Source: Labia minor (taxonomy: Eukaryota > Arthropoda > Insecta > Dermaptera > Spongiphoridae). Taken from it: a stretch of 64,000 nt of DNA. Location: assembly GCA_963082975.1 (NCBI GenBank), contig OY720345.1, forward strand, positions 75,299,034 through 75,363,033, in the 5' to 3' direction. The position numbers and the translations under genes were made by a program. The notes under the pieces are model-generated. The model was not told where the DNA came from. It saw nothing but the letters and a program-made list of their open reading frames with translations, and did no database searches. Positions 58,792-64,000 of this stretch are shown piece after piece (position 1 is the first letter of the stretch; every line of letters starts with the position of its first letter).

Positions 58792-59340
58792 AACAACAAT
58801 AAAAATAAACAAACTAATTAATTTAAATTATAAAGTAAAATGGTTTAACACTATTATATATATTTATAATTTACACCTAACGCTACTAGCTATACAAGGT
58901 AAGATGTCACTTCCGGTAGTCAGATCATGATGAAATTTGGTATCTGAATTTTTTTCATATTTTTAAATCTACATACAAAATATGAAGCAAATATCTCTAA
59001 GCAAACTGGTACTTTACTTGCAAGGTAAACGCAACAAGTGTAGGTAAAGTACCACTTCCGGTTAACCGATTTTGACGAAATTTTGATAAAAATCTACAAA
59101 CTGTGAATAATATCGGTGTACCAAATTTCGAAGTCCTAGCTTGATTAGTTTCTGAGTAAATTCGCTCACTGACAAATATTACATACATACATACATACAT
59201 ACATACACACACACAGACATAATTCGAAAAATGGTATTTTCCGACTCAGGGAGGTCTAAAACGTCAAGATCTATCGAAATCTCGAAGTCGAAATTTTTGA
59301 CGATTCCAATACTTCCCTTATACGAAGTATGCGGGAAAGT
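58792..59340 (-). repeat. Family D repeat, copy 3 (most complete)
   Basis: From AATAAAAATAAACAAACTAA at left to ACTTTCCCGCATACTTCG (minus strand) at right. Carries ACCGGAAGTGGTAC, GAAATTTGGTACACC and a (CATA)n/(CA)n tract at 59182-59217. The minus-strand 71-residue frame is repeat-derived. Confidence 0.82.
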
Positions 59341-59855
59341 CAAAAATTAATTATAGAGAAAAAAAATCAGATTTTAAATTAATCAGAAATTATCAATCTA
59401 TTCTCATTTTGAAAAGAAAAAAAGAATAATATTTGATTTGAAAATTTGAATGATTCACTTATTTATATATTACCATCAAAATCTAATTTTAATAAAAAAT
59501 GATTATATTTAAATAAAAGTAAGAACTATTTATACTTATTTTATAGTTTTTTTTCTTTTTTTTATAAAAATAAAACTTTCATTTGATCATTATTTGATTA
59601 TAAATAATACAAATACCAATATAAAGTGAAAGTATTTTGACAATTCTTTATAAAAAAAAATATTAAATTTTAAGAAACTTCAAATAAATTCATCAAAATC
59701 AGAGAGATTTTCTTCTTTCTAAATATGTGTGCTCGTGTGTTTAATTATTTAATAACTATTCAGTGTATATACCATGTTAATCTATTTAGTGTTTTTTTTA
59801 TTTTTTAATTATGAAACCGGCCTAAAACTTGGTGGTCTCTTTTTTGTGTTCCTTA
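59341..59855. other. AT-rich DNA, nothing recognised
   Basis: No supported feature. Confidence 0.55.
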
Positions 59856-59859
59856 GTCT

Positions 59860-60300
59860 AATCATGTTCTTCTAAAGAAAAAGTTGATCGTTTGTGATAT
59901 TTTTGATGAATAAGAGGCGAATGATCTCCTTTTGGATTCGACGAATCTTGCTTGCTCTTCCTTTACACAGAACATAATTTTGTTGGACAGTTGACGCGTG
60001 TATCTCTTTCTTCCTCTACAAATAAATCTCCAATTCTTTCTTGTCAATGCAATCATAAATTGTCTACTTCTACCGTTATCCAATCGATCTCGAAAAAGGA
60101 TTTTTCTCTTCATGCTCGCCCTTGACGGGATCCATATCATCGGCTGTCTTAAGTGCATTCCCGTTAGCACGCGGGTAAAGGACACACGCGTTCATATCAA
60201 CATTCATTCACAAATTTTATTTCATCCATTTCAAACTACATTAAATACAAAGAAGCGGAAGATGGGAGGGGATGAGTGCATTAATGTTATATATTGATCG
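59860..60300. promoter_or_regulatory. Single-copy island of mixed composition
   Basis: About 440 bp more complex than its surroundings. Two overlapping frames, 107 residues on the minus strand (59862-60185) and 99 on the plus strand (59998-60297), are the longest non-transposon frames nearby. The minus frame is rich in Arg/Ser/Lys with no recognised domain, and neither has splice or start support. An exon cannot be excluded but is not claimed. Confidence 0.22.
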
Positions 60301-60486
60301 CGGTTTAAATATATAATTCGATATATACCTACTTAAGCTGTTTATAATCTTAAACTTAAATCCTTTTTCTGTTAAAAAGAATGAATAAATTTTTAAAATT
60401 TAATTGAAAAATACCTGAAATTTTAGTAAAATTTGATTGAATATATTTTGTTCTTTGATAGCAATAGATTTTCTCAATTTTTTTTT

Positions 60487-61091
60487 ACAATCACGCCAGA
60501 GATAGTATTGCGATCACGAAAATTTTCGATGATGAGATTTTGATGTTTTTATACGTTTTGAAGGTCCCTAAGTCATTTTCACTAAGGCTGAGAAAAAAGT
60601 ATGTGTATGTGTGTGTGTATGTAGACAAAAATTCGTAAAAATACGTTTGAGCTAGAATCATGAAATTTGGTATACGGGCATTATTCAAAATTCGTAGTTT
60701 TCTATCAGCTTTTGAGAAATGTAGCTCATTTGTAAGAAGACTATTACCTACCACGTTTTCACTTTTTTTCCCTCTAAACTGACCGTAAAAATAAAGATAT
60801 ATGTTTGATAGTTTTTCACATGATTAAAAATTGTATAAAACTGCTATATATAGAATTTCATTTTGATTGAAGCGCTGAAAGTACCGGAATTAATTTTTTA
60901 ACACGGCTGCAAACCAGGAGTCAGCACGTGACGTGGTGCCATCAACAAAGAGCCAAAGACGCCCTGGTTTAATAAATATTATTTATTAATTTTAATTTAT
61001 GATTTATAATTAATTAAATTAAATTTAAATTTAATATATGTTATTTTATTCAATTCAAATTGCGATATAGTCGAGTGGAGACACTCCAGCT
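60487..61091 (+). repeat. Family A repeat, copy 9
   Basis: Full length; 5' end mutated to ACAATCACGCCAGAG, 3' end CACTCCAGCT intact. GT tract short. Confidence 0.87.
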
Positions 61092-61103
61092 TATTATCTC
61101 TAA

Positions 61104-61140
61104 AAACAATACCTCCCTTACTATCGTCGGTCGGTAAAAA
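61104..61140 (-). repeat. Short family B fragment beside family A
   Basis: AACAATACCTCCCTTACTAT then CGTCGGTCGGTAAAAA, the same border fragment seen at 44741, again just after a family-A 3' end. Confidence 0.55.
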
Positions 61141-61957
61141 ACCATGTCTGGCCATTTTTGGGTAAACAAAAAGTACAAAAAACAAAATGACATATATTGA
61201 TATTAAAATTATATGAGAAATAAATATTGTCTTACTTTATTGGTATAATAAGAATTAATTTGTTTACTCTGAATATGGAATAATATTTATAAAGTCTTTT
61301 TTTTTATAATCCTTTCGTGTAATGATCTGTCATTGGTTGATATGCTGAATTGAACATGATACTTATTTGACGGATTGCTCCAAGTTTCTTGTTCCAATTA
61401 AGTATTAATCAATTTCTCTCATAGTTGACTTCTATTGATGACTTCATACGTTTAAAGTCAATTAACTATTTAATTGGATCAAATAACCTTGTACGTTTAC
61501 TTTATTTCATTTCTGTTCTCAATCGTTACATTTGAAGGTCGAAGAATCCAAAAACGAATTGAAAATTGATTTATGAGTTGATACGATCATAAAAATTATT
61601 ATAATTATTATTTTAGAAGACAAGAGGTCTGAAATATAGAACCCTCACCTTTTTGAAATTGATAAATTAAAAATGAATTCAATTTTTATTTTCAAATAAA
61701 TATATACTATTATTATTATTATATAAGATCAAAATAAAACAATAATTATGATCATTTTTTTAAAAAAATATTAATAAATAATAATAATTAATCATCTTTT
61801 GAGGAATGAGTAATACTAGTCATTTTTGAAAATTTATAATGGTATTATATTTATTATTAAATATTTTATAGTCTTATTACATGAAAAAATAATATAAAAA
61901 TTACTTTTATCGTTTTACAATAATAAAAGAGGTAATATTACATTATTATATTGTTTT
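61141..61957. other. AT-rich DNA, nothing recognised
   Basis: A slightly richer patch at 61320-61560; no gene is supported. Confidence 0.5.
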
Positions 61958-62112
61958 CAGAGCCGGCTCTAGGGTTTTGAGCGCCACGGGCAAAACAAAA
62001 TTTGGTGCTCTTTCATACAAGAATAATAAAAATATTAAAAAAGACAAAAAATAATGTATGTGAAAAATATTTTATTTTTATATCGGCACTATTAAAAATT
62101 TGGCGCCAGGAT
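61958..62112. repeat. Possible MITE fragment
   Basis: CAGAGCCGGCTCTAGGGTTT then GCGCCACGGGCAAAAC at left resembles an hAT-type terminus, and TTTGGCGCCAGG lies near 62100. No matching right terminus or target duplication. Confidence 0.35.
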
Positions 62113-62547
62113 ATTTTACTTTAATATAAAATTGAGCAGTTTTAGGAATTTAGTTATGTTTTAAACTTATAAAGACTTAAGAATCCATTTACGACTTTCT
62201 ATAAGTGTTTTCTAAAGGTATCTTATTTTTACTTAAAATTTTTACATAATATTAAATAATAAATAATAATTAATTTATACTATATAAGAAATAAAGTAAA
62301 GGTCAAAGAAGTAAATAAATATAAAAATTTGCATATAATAAAAAATTATATTATAAATAAATATAATTGTAACGATTCAAAGTGAACTTAGAAAATTGTG
62401 AAAGGGTGCAGTTGTTTAGTTATTATTAATTAATCCACAATTTTTTTTTTCCAAATTTCCAACTTTGTGTAACAATTTTATTATACCTTAAATTTTAAGC
62501 GGGAAAAGAAGTCAAATTAATAAACTTTAATTTTAATTTGGTGAAAA
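62113..62547. other. AT-rich DNA, nothing recognised
   Basis: No supported feature. Confidence 0.5.
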
Positions 62548-62549
62548 TA

Positions 62550-62945
62550 CGAGGGTGGAGTGAAAAGTTTCCGGCCTGACCAAGAAAAACGATGTTTTTA
62601 AATTTTTTTTTTTTTTTTGCTTTATTTTTCAACATAATCTCCATCAACACTGATACATTTCTCATAACGGTCTTCTATTTAATTAATTAATTAATTAAAT
62701 TTAAGCCTCATCAACAATTATGAATCGACGCAAAAATTCGTTTGGATTACGCCTACAGCGCCAAATTGTCTGTAGAAATGGTTTTTCGAAGCAGTTTTTG
62801 GTCTAACGTTAGCAAACGCGGCAACCACCTTGCACACAGCTTTCCATGTTCAAATGGTTGTGCAAAATATTTCGCACACGTTCAGCTGACATCGTACAGG
62901 TCTCAGCTATCTTGAATATTGAAAAATAAAGCAAAAAAAAAAAAA
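62550..62945 (-). mobile_element. Third mariner lineage, internally deleted
   Basis: Left terminus CGAGGGTGGAGTGAAAAGTT then TCCGGCC, preceded by TA; this differs from the 2098/33284/50576 lineage. On the minus strand: IAETCTMSAERVRNILHNHL (second helix-turn-helix region), then WRCRRNPNEFLRRFIIVDEA reaching the first catalytic aspartate (VDE), then a jump to RYEKCISVDGDYVEK, the C-terminal end. Stops interrupt it. The right end lacks a terminal repeat and instead carries an inverted copy of the left GCTTTATTTTTCAA and T-tract region. Confidence 0.75.
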
Positions 62946-63154
62946 AAAAATTAAAAATTTTAGTCAATTAATTTTTCATAATTATATTTAAATTATAAAA
63001 ATAATCATGCATAGATGATTCCAATTCAATTTAAAAAAGAAAGAAGCTTTTATTTAAGATTTGACCCCGACATAATTACAATGAGAATAAATAAAACAAT
63101 CAGTGCCGGATAATTATATTTTAAATAATATTTTTTTGTGTATATATCATTTTT
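62946..63154. other. AT-rich spacer
   Basis: A-run and AT-rich spacer; nothing recognised. Confidence 0.5.
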
Positions 63155-63579
63155 ACTATCTCGCCAGAAATTTGGTACATGGGCATTATTCAAAATTAAT
63201 AGTTTTCTATCAACTTTTGAGAAATGTAGCTCAACTGGAAGAGGGTCATTACCTACAACGTTTTGATTTTTTTTCTTCTAAAGTGACCGTAAAAATAAAG
63301 ATATATGTTCGATAATTTTTCACATGATTAATAATTGTATAAAACTGCTATATATAGAATTTCAGCTTGATTGAATCGCTGAAATTACCGGAATTAAATT
63401 TAACTCTTCAAATCACCCGCCAGAACGTGAAGTGGTGCCATCAACAAAGAGCCAAACATGCGCTGATTTAATATTTATTATTTATAATTTATAATTAATT
63501 AAATTTAATTTAAATATAATATATTATGTTATTTAATCCAATTCAAATTGCGAGATAGTCGAGTGGAGACACTCCAGCT
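63155..63579 (+). repeat. Family A repeat, copy 10, internally deleted
   Basis: Both ends intact (ACTATCTCGCCAGA and CACTCCAGCT), but the 5' segment and GT tract are gone, so ACTATCTCGCCAGA is joined directly to AATTTGGTACATGG. 425 bp. Confidence 0.87.
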
Positions 63580-63639
63580 TATTTTTTTTTTATTCTTTTA
63601 ATTTTGAAAAAACTACTTGTTTGAAATTTTCTGCATTTT

Positions 63640-64000
63640 CATATTTTTTCCATTTATTTTCGTTACCTAGGAGACATTTTGAACGATTTATAATCCTGTT
63701 CTCTCTATCGGATTGTTCCTTTCTTCCCTAAAATAGAATTACGATCGTGATCCACTTGTTAATGCACTTGGAAGGTAAATTCGTGGCATTCTGTAAAAAT
63801 GGCTTTTACCGTTTTCCCAAATATGGAACAAACTGAAACAGATTGCGTCAATCGATGCCCAGATTGACTTTCAGAACTCGAACTAGAGCAAATTACACGC
63901 AAGTATCAATACGAATTCGAAAGTATCTCGTACACTCGATATTATCGATGAGCCTCACCATTGATTTATTATATTCCGTATTGATAAGACTTTCGAAATT
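63640..64000. promoter_or_regulatory. Single-copy island at window end
   Basis: Mixed composition to the window edge (GTTACCTAGGAGACATTTTG, CGTCAATCGATGCCCAG, several TCGAT words). No repeat match and no convincing coding frame; truncated by the window. Confidence 0.2.

Noticed and set aside
59862..60297. Overlapping 107- and 99-residue frames
   Set aside because: No recognisable domain, no supported start or splice sites, and the two frames oppose each other; kept only as a mixed-composition island.
1..64000. Bacterial operons, phage, viral genes or defence systems
   Set aside because: No long open frames, ribosome-binding context or known bacterial or viral domains; all strong signals are eukaryotic transposons.

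Overview
The window looks like nuclear DNA from an animal, most probably an insect. It is very AT-rich (by eye well over 70% A+T) and has no long open frames, no bacterial-style gene packing, many dispersed repeats, simple-sequence tracts, tRNA-headed SINE-like pieces, and mariner, hAT, Helitron and non-LTR retrotransposon debris. The species call is inference; no single-copy protein gene was recognised. The only coding signal not explained by transposons is a possible 39-nt symmetric microexon (30986-31024, + strand) with strong splice sites, so the window may be intronic or intergenic in a larger gene.

Layout. 1-6.4 kb: AT-rich DNA with one family-A repeat (1142), a mariner remnant (2098), a second mariner split by a LINE 3' fragment (4600-5360) and a GC-richer island (5995-6370). 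6.5-10.6 kb: two deleted hAT-type elements of family B with flanking 8-bp repeats, and a SINE-like repeat (7925). 11-19 kb: family K repeats, a LINE 3' end (14057), a nested hAT-plus-A composite (16019-16907) and a foldback (17330-17830). 19-26 kb: families D and B, and four short hAT-like MITEs with visible target duplications. 26.7-29.9 kb: a Helitron holding a family-D copy and a near-perfect 1-kb palindrome, then a second Helitron end. 30-36 kb: microexon candidate, two GC-richer islands, a deleted mariner and an A copy. 36.3-39.3 kb: a K copy, then an hAT MITE interrupted by a second Helitron that carries LINE reverse-transcriptase sequence. 39.5-48.9 kb: unique islands, a SINE, three A copies and a LINE end. 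50-64 kb: deleted mariners, five A copies (one with a foreign MITE), family D, further SINE heads and unique islands.

The elements relate to each other in three main ways. (1) Families A and D are diverged sisters along their whole length, and a core around GAAATTTGGTATAC followed by ACCGGAAG is also visible in hAT family B; the GAAATTTGG part recurs in the Helitron. (2) hAT MITEs with different termini share an internal module around ATGGTTCTAAAAAAAAGG. (3) Nesting gives a relative age order, and in one case a paralogous empty site shows the exact A/T insertion point of a Helitron. No complete autonomous transposase, helicase or reverse transcriptase is present. All family and homology calls were made by eye without database searches.
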